From Dromiciops gliroides (Eukaryota > Chordata > Mammalia > Microbiotheria > Microbiotheriidae), in NCBI RefSeq assembly GCF_019393635.1, contig NC_057861.1:657475724-657539723 (forward strand): a stretch of DNA of 64,000 bases, given 5' to 3'. The position numbers and the translations under genes were made by a program. Below, piece by piece: positions 23,354 to 34,858 of the stretch; within the stretch, counting starts at the first letter, position 1; every line of letters begins with the position of its first letter. The notes under the pieces were generated by a model. The model searched no databases and was not told the origin of the DNA. It saw nothing but the letters and a program-made list of their open reading frames with translations.

Positions 23354-24217
23354 TCTTACTTTATTTTTAAAGTCCTTTTTGAGCGCTTCTATGGCCTGAG
23401 TCTAATTCATATTTTTCTTGGAAGTTTTGGATGTAGTATCTTTGACTGTGTTATCTTCTTCTGAGGATATATTTTTATCTTCCTTGTCATCAAAAAACTT
23501 TCTAGGGTCAGTGTTTTTTTCTGTCTGCTCATTTTCCTATCCTATTGCTTGACTTTTAATAATGCCTTCTTAAAGTGGGACACTGTTTCCAGGATGCACT
23601 GTCCCTAGCTTCAGGGGGTTTAAGGTGGTAAAACTTAAGGAGAGGCATGTTTTACACTCCCCTGGCCTGTGCTCTGGTCTGTAAGCAACCACAGAATTCT
23701 GTTTCACTATGGTTGCAAGCTCTGGTGTGTCTACTCCCCTTCCCCACCTAGGCCCCAACTCAAGACTGCTTCCTGGTTCCAAGCATGGGTAAGACAACAG
23801 AGTTCCACCTTCGTGCCAGAAGAGACCCCTGCAATCTCCTCCTGGCCAACTGCTCAACACCCTCACCAGTCTATGAGCTGAGTTCCAGAAGTGGCCACCA
23901 CTGAAGCCAATTCAGAGGCTCTGGAGGCCTATTTCTCAGGTGCAGCCTTCCTGGGTCTGGATCTGTGCTGGCATGGCCTGGGTCTGGGCTCCACTCTCAC
24001 TCGGGTACAACAGACCTTTCCTGCTAACCTCGTAAGACATGTTTGGCTGGAGAATGATCTCACGCCATCCTTTTGTGGGTTCTTGTGCTCCAGAAATTCT
24101 TATGGCATTATTTGAAGGAATTTGGGGGGATTATGTGGAGAGCTCCAGGAAGTTTTTGCCTTTCCTCTGCCATCTTGGCTCTGCCCTCCTGGTGACAACT
24201 TTCCATTACTTACTGTT

Positions 24218-27200
24218 TTAACTTGTGCTCACCATTATAGAAAAATCACAATTTCAAAGAAAACATTAATATAATTTAGAGGGTTCTTCATACATTCTTC
24301 ATATAATTTCTCTACTTTATCCTCTCTGAAAATATTTCAGTATTCCTGTTTTTCGTAGAAGTTCTTGTCAAATTAGAAGTTTCTTCCCCAAGTGTTCAGT
24401 GTTCATGAAGTTATAAACACTAGTTCCTTGTGCTCATATGTTTTGGGTCTTATTGAATGTGCTCTGTGTGATATGTGACCCTGGGCAAGTCCCTTAACCC
24501 AGTTTGTCTTAGTTTCCTTAGAATTTGAGAAGGAATTGGCAAACCACTCTAGTATCTTTGCCAAGAAAACCTCCAAATGGGATCTTGAAGAGTGAGACAA
24601 AACTGAACAACAACATTGATTTTTTTATATATATTTTGATATTATTGAAAAAGATGACCCACCGCTAATGATTTTTTGTTAGATTTTTATACATCTTTCC
24701 TGATTTTTTCAAAACTAAGACAACCTTTATCTCTTCTCTAATCCTATATTATTCTCTTCTGTCATGATTTTTTATATCACTGACAGTGATTCAGGAATTA
24801 CACCTATCTATTCTATTAGTACTTGGTCAGGATATTGTTCATTTGAGCCAGATGACTTGAATTCATCTAGGGAAACTAGATACCTTTTCAATATCTATTG
24901 ATTTGTCTTTGGCATAAAGTCCTTCTTAGCAATTTCTGTTCTATCATTTCCTGTGGAAAGTTCATTCTCCTTTCTGGAGAGAAGAGAAGCTAAACAAGAA
25001 TTTAGCATTTTGCTTTCTCTGCTTGTCAACTCTAATTATTTCATTCACCCAAAGTTATAGTTCTATATCCTTGACCCTCCTGTTACTCAATATCACTTTA
25101 AAACTCAATTCTTATTATTCTTAGTTTTCTTTGTCAGGTTTAGCTCATTCTGAGATTTAGCAGTCTTTACACTTTTTTTTAACTAGATCATGCCATCCTC
25201 TTATGCTCTTTTTCTATTGTGTGCCCTTACTTTCATCTTCGAGTATATCTTTACAAAAATTTTAAGTTGGTTGTTGAGTTCACTATGCATCCACAATGGC
25301 CTCTTCAGACAATTCACCTTTCTTGCTCATCAGAATTATTTCACTTTGTGTTTTCAGCATTTATTTTGTGACTTTTCCATTCCTCTTGGGTTGACTTCTT
25401 GTAGAATTTTAATTCATGAAACTACTCATCTTCCCTCTAAAGTCTTTGAAATATAATTTCTAAAACATATGAGAGACATATCTTACTATACCTGTTTTTT
25501 CTCCTTTATTACAAAATTGTGGAAAAGTGGTCTTGTTTGCCCTAGGTACCCAACATTTCTATAACAAAAAGAAATTTCCTATCATTAAGGAGAATGATAT
25601 AAATAATATAATTTCCCTTTTCTAGTTCCCATGTCTTGTGAAGGATGGAATGTTCATTAAAGAACATTAAAGTCTACAAGTTTTTAACTGCTCTTAGTAG
25701 AGACCTTTATCTATTAACTGCATAGATGAAATCATCTATAATTGCTTTTCATGATTTAATGCCATTCTGGAGATTTTTATTTTCCTTTATTGATTATTTT
25801 TTTCATTTTGGTCTGGAAATATTTTAAAAACCTATATGAATTTCTGATTGAAGTATGCTCTAGAATAGGATTACTTTTTGTCATCAATGTGAAGCTAAGA
25901 AATGTGTTTATTCTTGAATATTTTCATTCAGAAATAACCATAGGCTTATTCAATTTAAATTTTTGTAACAGTCTGTTCAACTCTATGGTTTCAATTTTAT
26001 CTTTCCACTGAACCTATCTAGTTCCAATAGAGTAATATTCGTTTCCTAAGATTTTGTTATTATTAATACCTTTTACAATCCAGCTACCTTTCCCATATAG
26101 GGTTATACTATTCCATTTGTTTTAGGCATATTTAATAATGGTATTATTTCAATATTCATAATGTCCTCAAGAGTAATGCATGTTCCCTGTTGATCTCTTC
26201 TTAACTTTATTGATTTATAGTGTTATTTTACATAAAAAATCACAACTACCACTAATTTATAATTGTTTGAAGCATAATGAAATTTATTCTAACTACTCAT
26301 TTTTACTCTCAACATATCTATATGTATCAAATGTGTTTGTTACATGCAAGAAACTTTTAGATTTTGTCTTATTTATATAATAGTATCTTTCATTTGTATT
26401 GGTTATGTTAAATCCATTAACACTTAGACTTCAGTTAAATAATCAACAATATACACTAAGCTTGTTCCAGTCAGTGTTCTAGGGCTAGGCTTGCAAAAAT
26501 AAAAGTGATAATTGAGTTTAGAGTCTAGTCCAAGGAGACATTATGAGTGTTATACATATATACAAAATAAGTACAAGATGATTTGCAAAGACTAATTGAA
26601 TTTCTAGAATGTTAATTTTTGTCTTATTTCATTAAATTATTTTATGTTTATTCTATTTTTCTTTTAAATTAATGCCTAGTCTCTTGTTTTTTTCTTATAT
26701 CAAATTGTAATCAGGCTCCTTCCACTTTCTGTTTGGTTCCTTTCCCTGTTGCTCTAAGTCAAAGGTTTTAGAGTTTACTTTTATTGTCATTTTCTTTTGA
26801 CTCTTACCTTTCCTAGACCAGAAGTAATGCTCTTATTTAATTTATAATACCAATCTATAATATAACAATATAGCATTTATTTCAATTATTAAATGACAAT
26901 GTAATAATTCAGATTATTTAATTTATAATATAATTTTAAACACTATGACTCTGAATCATTTCTTTTTGAATTCTAAATGATATCATAGTCAAGCTTTTTT
27001 TAATGTTTTCATTATGCTTTTGAGTTATTCTCTTCTGGAATCACAAAAATCCTTTATTTTATTTATTATTTAATTCTTTCTCTTTTTCAGTGCTAAAGCC
27101 CTGCTCTTCTCTTGGGATATAGTGTTTTATAGAGTTCCTCTATCATTCATCCTAACTTCTTTACTCTTATTTATTTTATTGATTTCATCCTTAAGAATTC

Positions 27201-27220
27201 TTATTTCCTTTCTAACTTAA
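24218..27220. other. AT-rich stretch, mostly unrecognised, old LINE-like
   Basis: Only 24466-24615 is assigned (Mar1-type SINE). T-rich + strand with many short frames of hydrophobic, low-similarity composition resembles the antisense strand of a very old LINE, but I recognise no motif. No gene signal. Confidence 0.3.
24466..24615 (+). mobile_element. Mar1-type CORE-SINE, 3' half
   Basis: TGTGACCCTGGGCAAGTCCC, AGGAATTGGCAAACCACTC, AGTATCTTTGCCAAGAAAAC and the AACTGAACAACAAC tail. Confidence 0.75.
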
Positions 27221-27224
27221 GGAA

Positions 27225-27355
27225 GAATGATATAGAGGAAAGAGTTCTTGATTTGGAGTCAGAAGACCTGGTTCAAAGACAAACTCGACCACTTATTACA
27301 TGTATGTCCTTGGGAGACACACTTAATCTTTGTGTCTAAGTTGCCTCATATTTAT
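27225..27355 (+). mobile_element. MIR SINE
   Basis: GGAGTCAGAAGACCTGGTTC, CACTTATTACATGTATGTCC, TTGCCTCATATTTATAAAAA. Confidence 0.6.
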
Positions 27356-27359
27356 AAAA

Positions 27360-28070
27360 AATGAGTTATATTTATTGAATTCCATCTATGATTCTATTAT
27401 TTTATCCTTAATTCATCTTTTATATCTTGTTTTACTCTTCAGAATAATTTTTAATTTTTGGAAATTTTTGTATTATCATTTCTGGGAGGACTGTAGAATT
27501 TTTAATAATACTTTCCCCTTCCTCAGAGGTTTTTTTTTTTAATTGATTTCTTTCCTTACAAAGTGCTATCCATTTTATTGGCTACTTTCCTACATTGTTT
27601 ATATCATTGTTCCTCTTTTGTGAAGGGAATTCTGTTAAGAAGGTCAATGATTTCTCCTTTGTCTTTATCTTTACAAAAAAAATTAGATTGATAAGTAATT
27701 ATAAAAAAGCAGATTGATAAAAATTTCTAATAAAGATTGGTAAAGAACAAGTGAGAATTAATCACATAAGAACACAAGTGGAAAGCAGGAACCAAAAGGG
27801 CCTTCAGAATGATCCAGTGTTTTTTAGGGAAACAGTATGAACCAGGGAGTGAGCAAATAGATGCTTGGGAATTTTGATCCACTTAGATTATTTCCCACTG
27901 CTACTTTTGTTGAAGCTAAGCATGGTTGTACTTTTTAGACAGTTTCTCCCCCCATTTCTTTTGCCTCACTCACACCTAAGGGGAAAAGAACTGTGAACAT
28001 GAATCTTCATGGTCATAATCTATCATTCAAGCACATTACTGCCAGCCTTTGTTGATCTTTGAGAAACTGT
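27360..28070. other. AT-rich unrecognised sequence
   Basis: No repeat family or coding potential recognised. Confidence 0.3.
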
Positions 28071-28071
28071 G

Positions 28072-28275
28072 TGGTGTGATGGTATTTAGGCTAGACCAGG
28101 GTTAAAATCTTACCTCCCATACTTAGTAACCATGAAACATGGAAGAACCAATCTTTTGTGCCTCAGTTCCTCATCTGTAAAGTGTAAATTATCATGTTTT
28201 TACTATTAATGTGACAAGGTTGTTGTGAAGAAAAAAATTCTAGACCTTGAGGCATTCCAAAAATGTGAATTGTCA
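28072..28275 (+). mobile_element. MIR-type SINE
   Basis: CCTCAGTTCCTCATCTGTAAAGTG and the ACAAGGTTGTTGTGAAGAAA region in order. Confidence 0.55.
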
Positions 28276-28279
28276 TGAT

Positions 28280-29230
28280 TTTATATGGTTCATGTACATC
28301 ATACCTTTTTGAGAAAGAGGGACAGAAAGATGACTTTTTATTTCTGTATTCTGTCTTGTAGTTCCCAAGAATCTCTGCTTAAGAGTCTGTTTGCTAAGCT
28401 ATTGACACTGCCTGGGTTCATTCTTGGCATGGTTAGAATGCTGTATGGAGAATCTGTTGCCTTCTTATTTTCCAAAGCCTTTTAATACCACTTCTCATAT
28501 TATCTGTATATATCTGCAAACCCCAATCTTTTTTTTCTAGAAACCTGACTCTTGCTAGTTCTCAGTATCTACTTTCTTCATTTATAATCACAGATGCAAA
28601 ACAGCCTTGCAGCATGTCTTTTGTCTCCTTATCCCTTGGACTCTGGTTACTTATCACCATTTATGAGGAAGTAAATGTCTTTTCTCCTTATTTCTTTTCT
28701 ATTTCTATGCCCATGAAGGTCATGGGATATCATGTCATTTCTCACGCTTTTCATTTTCATTCCTAATCTTTTATTTGCTTCAGTTATCTCCTACAATGAA
28801 CTCAATTTTGCCTTTTTTGATTTTGTTTTTATTCTGACACTTTTTGCTCTTCTCTTCTGTCATCTCCTGCCTCCTGTCAGTTTTATTTTTCTCAAAGTAA
28901 AACCTAAATCCAATAGAAGTATGATCAATGCAATAGGTAAGTATTAAGTAAAGGCTTCCTTCAGATCATGGAATACATTAATAACCCTTAGCCAGGAATT
29001 TAAAGCATTCCATGTTCTCAGATCAAACTATCTTCCCTTTTTCAGTTTTATATTACACCATTCCCTTAAGTGTACTCCAAGTTAAAAAAACAAACAAATA
29101 AAAAAAAAACCACTCTACTTATTGCTTTTCCCCAAAATTGTTTTAGCTTTGCCATCTTCACATCTTTGATTGTCCAACTCCACCTACTGAAATTCTATCA
29201 TTAAAAACTACCTATTCAGAAATAAAAGCT
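28280..29230. other. AT/T-rich unrecognised sequence
   Basis: Short frames 28285-28485 and 28732-28947 are T-rich and hydrophobic, without domains. Probably an old LINE antisense strand. Confidence 0.25.
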
Positions 29231-29239
29231 CAAATGCCA

Positions 29240-29430
29240 CCTCCTTAAATCAATCAACAATTGTTTATTAAGTGCCTACTATGTGCTAGGCACTGTGTAT
29301 TATACTGAGAATATAAGGACAAAGGATGACACAACCCCTATTTATAAGAAGTCTATATTCCAGTGGGGAAGACAAGTACATTAAATAATAAATATGCAGC
29401 ATATAGACATATACAATGAAAACATATATT

Positions 29431-29462
<32 letters not shown>

Positions 29463-29610
29463 CACATTATATGTATAGTGAATAAATGCATATATTTACA
29501 AAATGGTCAAATACAAGAACTCTGGGAGGGAGAGTCTCTAGTAATTGGAGGAACCTGGAAAGACTTTATAGAGAATATGGCAATTTAAACTGGATATTTT
29601 TTTGTGAGAA
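29240..29610 (+). repeat. Unclassified mid-age repeat with internal TG/TA microsatellite
   Basis: AAGTGCCTACTATGTGCTAGGCACTG, then GTGGGGAAGACAAGTAC, then GGAACCTGGAAAGACTTTATAGAG. The (TG/TA)n at 29431-29463 lies within. Confidence 0.5.
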
Positions 29611-30404
29611 ATCAAGTATTTTAGAATATTTTATATTTTTCTAATTACATGTAAAAATGTTTAACATTTATTTGAAAAATTTTCAATTTCAAATTCTTTC
29701 CCCCTCATCATGAAAGCAAAAAATTTTATATAGGTTATACATGTGCAGTCATGAAAAAACATATTTCCATATTAGTCATGTGAAAGAAAACACAGACCAA
29801 AAAAAAAAAAGAAAAACTAAGAAAAAAATTTAAGAAGCAAAAAGTTGCATTAATCAACATTCAGACGCCTCCCATTTTTTCCCCTGGATGTAGATGGCAT
29901 TTTTGATCATGGGTTCTTTGAAAATGTCTTAGATCCTTGTATTGCTGAGAACAGCTAAGTCATTCACAATTAATTATTGTACAGTGTTTCTTTTTCTGTG
30001 TATGATGTTCTCTTGGTTATGCTCACTTCACTTTGTATCAGTTCATGTAAGTCTTTCTAGGATTTTCTGAGAGCATCCTACTTGTCGTTTCTTATAGCAT
30101 AATAGTATTCCATTACAATCACATACCACAACTTGTTCAGCTAGTCCCCAAATGATGGACATCCCCTCAAATCCACCAATGGTGCATTACTGTCTTAGTT
30201 TTTCCACATCCCTTCCAACATTTCTCATATTCTCTTTTCTGTCATATTAGCCAATCTACAAGGTATGATGTAGTACCTCATAGTTGATTTAATTTGCATT
30301 TCTCTAATCAATGGTGAATTAGAACATTTTTTCCATATGACTGTAGATGGATTTGATTTTTCATCTGAAAATCACCTATTCATATTGTGGCATTTAAAAT
30401 TATA

Positions 30405-31555
30405 TGTGGTCACCTTATTTCTGTCCCAAATTTTAGGGAAACATAGCTGAGGTTCCTAATATAGTGCTATTTATAAATTAGAGGCTTTAGCACCAGTTTT
30501 GGGGCATTAAGCACTTATTAAAGTATATTAAATATTAGTAAAGAAAGAGGGCACATGGCTCAGAAAGCTCAGAAGCCCTACATACCTATGATAGAAGAGT
30601 GAGAGAGCAAGACGCCATTGTCTCCTCTGAGTCTCAGGCCAAGAGGAAGCGTCTCTGCCTCTGTGAGTTGAAGCTTCCTGTGGGTCCAGAGGAGAGGCAG
30701 CCCTTATACACTGCTTCAGGCTAATTGGCTAGCAATATTCAAATTTACTGGACTTGACAGTGGTCCATTGGCAGAACATGCTGAGGTCAGAGTTCAGAGA
30801 ACACATCCTCTGAGGGCCAGGCTTTCAAATAGATGTGGTTTTAATTAAATTAACTTTAAGTGAGTTAATCAGCAAAGTGAATCCAATCAATCTTTTGTTT
30901 TATTTTGTTTTGTTTTTTGCAGGCAATGGGGATTAAGTGACTTGCCCAGGGTCACACAGCTAGTAAGTGTCAAGTGTCTGAGGCCGGATTTGAACTCAGG
31001 TACTCCTGAATTCAGGGCCAGTGCTTTAACCACTGCGCCATCTAGCTGCCCCCCAATCAATCTTAATATTACTTCCCTCCCACTCCTCAACAGGGGCCTC
31101 TGGCCATCCCAAAACCCATTATTTTTCTCACTAACCTCCCTGTGCTTCGTTAAGAAACATGGTTTCCGTAAATGAAGCAACAATATTACAGATACTTATA
31201 AAGGGTTCTATGATAACTAACAATGTAAAGGGGAATGTAAAGAGAAGAAAATTTGAGAAACGCATTGACAAAAAACTAAAGGGAGCAGTCCCCTTTAGGA
31301 GGTGGATACTACAAATAGTATATGCAATAGGAAAAGGAAAACAGGAAAATGTCCATTTAAGTCTTTGGAAGTCTTTTCTCAGATGATTTTTGGGATGTCA
31401 TCTGGGTGTAGCTCTGGATTATGGGTATGGTCTTGAGTGTGGTTGTAGAGAAGCCTCTCAGGTGTTTAGATGCTGATGATCAGCTAGAAAGTCTCAGCTG
31501 GAAAGTTTTGGGTGTGGGTGTAGAGAAGTCTCTCTGGTGTTTTAGATGCTGATGA
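30405..31555 (-). mobile_element. Related, older ERV fragment (LTR plus 3' internal part) in an L1
   Basis: The L1 3' region breaks off near 30400 and resumes at about 31556. The insert holds an LTR-like block (about 30440-31136, with a SINE at 30895-31052) whose U5/R side matches the CTR1-bearing provirus in layout (TTTAGCA..., ATTAAGCACTTATTAAAG, CCTACAT). It also holds about 400 bp (31137-31545) aligning to 34839-35220, including the shared GTCTTTTCTCAGATG. Next to the LTR end, GTGGTCACC (about 30417) matches the core of the primer-site complement. Strongly diverged and truncated, with no coding capacity. Confidence 0.6.
30883..31064 (-). mobile_element. CORE-SINE in the ERV fragment
   Basis: Minus-strand copy between CCAATCAATCTT duplications (30883-30894, 31053-31064). 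Confidence 0.93.
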
Positions 31556-31571
31556 CCATTTGTCAATTGGG

Positions 31572-31740
31572 GAATGTCTTGTATTTTTTTGGGGGGGGGT
31601 GAGACAATGAGGGGTAAGTGACTTGCCCAGGGTCACACAGTTAGTGTCAAGTGTCTGAGGTCAGATTTGAACTCAGGTCCTCCTGAATCCAGGGCTGGTG
31701 CTTTATCCACTGCGCCACCTAGCTGCCCTGAGTGTCTTGT
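31572..31740 (-). mobile_element. CORE-SINE in L1
   Basis: Minus-strand copy; AATGTCTTGT (31573-31582) and AGTGTCTTGT (31731-31740) flank it. Confidence 0.9.
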
Positions 31741-32263
31741 GTTCTTAAAAAAAAATTTGACTCCATTTTCTATGTATGTGAGAAATGGAGTCTTTGTCAG
31801 AGAAACTTATAAATAAATGCCTCCAGTTTTCTACTTTCCTTCTAATCTTGGCTGCATTAGTTTTGTTTGTACATATCTTTTTAAATTTAATGTAATCAAA
31901 ATTATCCATTTTACATTTTGTAATGTTCTCTATCTCTTGTTTGTTCATAAATTCTTGCCTAATTCATAGATATGATAGGTAAACTATTTCATGCTCCCTT
32001 AATTTGCTTATGTTATGTTATATTATGTCATGTTATGTCAATGTTAATGTTGCTTTATGTCCAAATCATATACCCATTTTGACCTCATCTTGGTATATGG
32101 TGTGAGATGTTGCTTTATATAATTTCTGCCAAATTGCTTTCCGGTTTTTTCAGCCATTTTTTCAAGTAATGAGTTCTTATCTGAAATGCTTGAATATTTG
32201 GGTTTGTCAAAAATTGGGATTATTATGGTCATTTACTACTGTGTGCTTAATCTATTCCACTGA

Positions 32264-32431
32264 TCCATGATTATTTTTTTTTTGCAGGGCAATGAGGGTT
32301 AAGTGACTTGCCCACAGTCATGCAGCTAGTAAGTATTAAGTGTCTGAGGATGGATTTGAACTTAGGTACTCCTAAATCCAGAGTTGGTTCTTTATCCACT
32401 GTAGCACCTAGCTGCCCCTCCATGATTATTT
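32264..32431 (-). mobile_element. CORE-SINE in L1 ORF2
   Basis: Minus-strand copy between TCCATGATTATTT duplications (32264-32276, 32419-32431). Confidence 0.93.
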
Positions 32432-33189
32432 CTTAACCAGTGCAAGATTATTTTGATGAGTATTATTTTCAAATTTGAAATCTAGTATGGCTAAGCCACC
32501 TTGCTCACATTTTTTCACTGATTCTCTTCATGTTCTTGACCTCTTGCTTTTCTAGTTGAATTTTGTTATTATTTTTTCTAGCTCTATAAAATAATTTTTT
32601 ATAGTTTGATCGTTAAGGGAATGAATAAGCAAATTAATTTAGAAAGATTTGTCATTTTTCTTTTATTGCCTTGCCATATCCGTGAGCAATAAATATTTTT
32701 TTTCCAATACTTTAGATCATTATTTTTTGTGAAAATGTCTTGCAATTGTGTCCATAAGGTTCCTGGGTTTTTCTTAGCTCAAAGAACCCAGTCACCACCA
32801 AATATTTTCTATCATCTGCAGTTATTTTAAATGGAATTTCTTTTTTATCCCTTGTTGCTGGACTTTGTTGGTAATGTATATAAATTCTAATTTATGTGGG
32901 TTTATTTTATATCCTGCAACTTTGCTGGGGTTAATCATTTCAACTAGTTTTTTAGTTAATGCTCTAAGATTCTCCAAGTATACCATTATATCATCTTCAA
33001 AGATGGATAGTTTTACATTCACATTGCCCATTTTAATTCCTTCAACTTATTTTTGTTGTCTTATTGCTCTAGATAGCATTTCTATTACAACATTGAATGA
33101 TAGTGGTGATAATGAGTATCCTTGCTTCACCCTTGTTACTGGAAATGCTTCTAGCTTATCCCGGATAGACAATGCTTGCTGATTGCTTT

Positions 33190-33197
33190 AGATAGAT

Positions 33198-33266
<69 letters not shown>

Positions 33267-33268
33267 GA
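33190..33268. repeat. (GATA)n microsatellite
   Basis: About 19 near-perfect units inside the antisense L1. Confidence 0.97.
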
Positions 33269-33979
33269 TACTTAGATGGCTTTTGATATATACTACTTAT
33301 TTTAAGGAAAGCTTTATTTATTCCTATGTTTTCTAGTGTTTTCTATAGAAATGAATGTTGTATTTTGTCAAAAGCTTTTTCTTTATCAATTACGGGAATC
33401 ACATGATTTTTGTTGTTTTTTTTAAAATGATATAATAAGTTTTACTGATAGTTTTTTAAATATTAAACCAGCCTACATTCCAGGCATAAATACCACCTGG
33501 TTGTACTGTATCATCTTTGTGATATTGCTATAATACTTTTGCTAGTATATTATATACATTTTTGCAGCAATATCAATTAGGGGAATAGGTCTGTAGTTTT
33601 ATTTCTCTGTTTTTGCTCTTCATGGTTTCGGTATCAGCATCATATTTTTGTTATAAAAGAAATTTGGTAGGATTCTTTCTTTGCTTCTTTTCCCAACTGG
33701 TTTACATAGTTTTGGAAATAATATTCTTTAAATGTTTGATAGAATTCACTTGTGAATCCATCTGGCTCTGGCAATATTTTCTTAGGGAGTTCATTGATGG
33801 CTTGTTCAATTCCTTTTTCTAAAATACAGTTATTTAAGAACTCTATTTCCTTTTCTGTTAATCTGTACAATTTATATTTTTGTAGATATTAATCTGTTTC
33901 ACTTAGGTCATTGGATTTATTTGTATATAATTGAACAAATAAGTCCTAATAATTGCTTTGATTTAATCTTAATTCATGG

Positions 33980-34312
33980 CAAATTCACTCTTTTCATTTT
34001 TGATAGAGGTAACTTGGCATTCTCTTGCTTGGACTATTGTAAAACCCTCCTCATTTGTCTCCATTCTTTGAACCTTTCTCTTCTCCAATCTGTCCTCCAA
34101 ACAACTGCCAAAATGATATTCTTAAAACAGGGATATGACCATGATAGTCTGCCCAAAGATCTGATAATTCCCTCTTGCCTCTAGGATAAAATGCAAACCT
34201 TTAAGTTTGAAATTTTAAACCTTTCATTATCAGGCTCTAGAATCTCTCTCCAAGCTGATTAGACATTGTTTGCCTAGATACACTCTGCATTCCAACCAAA
34301 CTAAACAAATAG
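33980..34312 (+). mobile_element. L2 LINE 3' region, first part
   Basis: Recognised by the L2 phrases around TTGGACTATTGTAA, ATCTGTCCTCCA, GATATGACCATGATAG and AGGATAAAATGCAAACC. It continues at 39211 after the nested SINE/provirus, so it predates both. Confidence 0.7.
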
Positions 34313-34369
34313 GAGGCAGGTAGGTGGCACAGTGAATAAAGCACCAGTCCTGGATTCAGGAGGGCCTGA
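34297..34369 (+). mobile_element. CORE-SINE, 5' half, split by the provirus
   Basis: Head of a WSINE/Mar1-type SINE ending at GAGTTC where the provirus begins; the consensus continues with CAAATCC at 39093. The SINE's own target duplication is CAAACTAAACAAATAG (34297-34312) and CAAACTAACCAAATAG (39211-39226), which places the SINE inside an L2 copy. Confidence 0.9.
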
Positions 34370-34373
34370 GTTC

Positions 34374-34838
34374 TGTTAAGGGCTAAAATTCTAGCTAGTC
34401 TGTCTAAAATATCTAATGAGTGGTTGCCAATAAATTATAAGCTTTAGCAAGAGTTAGGCTTTTAAGCATTTATTAAGGAGAATAAGAATTTGGTAAAGAT
34501 AGAGAGAAAGGCCTACATTCATCTATCTATTAAAGGGAGAGCACATTTCTAGCTCCCCTCTCCACCAGAGTCCCCTGGAAAGAGCCCCAGTCAGAGCGCC
34601 AGGCTCCTCCCTTCTTCCTCCCACAAGCAGTTGTCACTTCCTGATGCCAAAGAAAAGACTCCTGGTCTTGCCCTCAAAGACCTTCACTTCATGGCAGAGC
34701 TTTTCTACAGCAAGTAAGCAGATGTCACTTCCTGACGCCAAAGAAAAGACTCCTGGTCTTGCCCTCAAAGACCTTCACTTCATGGCGGAGCTTTTCTACA
34801 GTAAGTCTCCAGCAGTTGGCGTCATTCCAATCGTTACA
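34374..34838 (-). repeat. 3' LTR of the provirus (465 bp)
   Basis: The longer LTR. On the minus strand U3 comes first (34838 downward) with a tandem 91-bp duplication. An AATAAA (minus strand, complement of TTTATT near 34463) is placed as expected for the R-region polyadenylation signal, followed by a short U5 ending CTTAACA. The outer end abuts the GTTC duplication. Confidence 0.88.
34625..34806. repeat. Two tandem 91-bp units in U3 of the 3' LTR
   Basis: Unit 1 is 34625-34715 and unit 2 is 34716-34806; both begin AAGCAG and contain CCAAAGAAAAGACTCCTGG, with only a few differences. The other LTR has a single unit. U3 tandem repeats are a familiar enhancer arrangement in gammaretroviruses. 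Here it is either an ancestral pair lost in the 5' LTR or a later duplication. Confidence 0.85.
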
Positions 34839-34858
34839 GTTCCCTGCTTTGTTTCTTC
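34839..34858 (-). promoter_or_regulatory. Polypurine tract before the 3' LTR
   Basis: Minus strand reads GAAGAAACAAAGCAGGGAAC directly before the LTR start TGTAACG. It is purine except for three C residues. Plus-strand DNA synthesis in retroviruses is primed from such a tract at this position. Confidence 0.65.

Larger units (their letters stand above)
20974..24217 (-). mobile_element. Near-complete L1-related LINE without ORF2 (HAL1-like)
   Basis: Bounded by perfect 12-bp duplications TTACTTACTGTT (20974-20985, 24206-24217). Minus-strand order: 5' end with CAGAGCCAAGATGGCAGAG (about 24160-24180), GC-rich 5' UTR (23560-24150), diverged coiled-coil region (23360-23550, 23040-23200), ORF1-like C-terminal domain (23036-22677), then a 3' region ending in L1-type 3'UTR (21560-20990). 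No reverse transcriptase lies between ORF1 and the 3' end, the plan of HAL1 elements, which rely on L1 machinery. Interrupted by SINEs at 22059-22220, 22360-22507 and 23207-23353. The poly(A) end is eroded. Confidence 0.6.
29620..33975 (-). pseudogene. Antisense L1 LINE, 3'UTR through ORF2, interrupted
   Basis: From 3' to 5' along the + strand: 3'UTR (29620-30400), an ERV fragment (30405-31555), then 3' region and ORF2 (31556-33975). ORF2 pieces include a reverse-transcriptase segment at 33031-32822, where IFEDDIMVYLENLR replaces the usual FADD motif (Ala to Glu), and [14 protein letters not shown] at 33870-33640, also RT. SINEs at 31583-31730 and 32277-32418 and a GATA array (33190-33268) interrupt it. 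Many stops; inactive. Confidence 0.8.

Noticed and set aside
33190..33268. Regular spacing suggestive of a CRISPR-like array
   Set aside because: It is a simple GATA microsatellite without spacers, in a mammalian genome.
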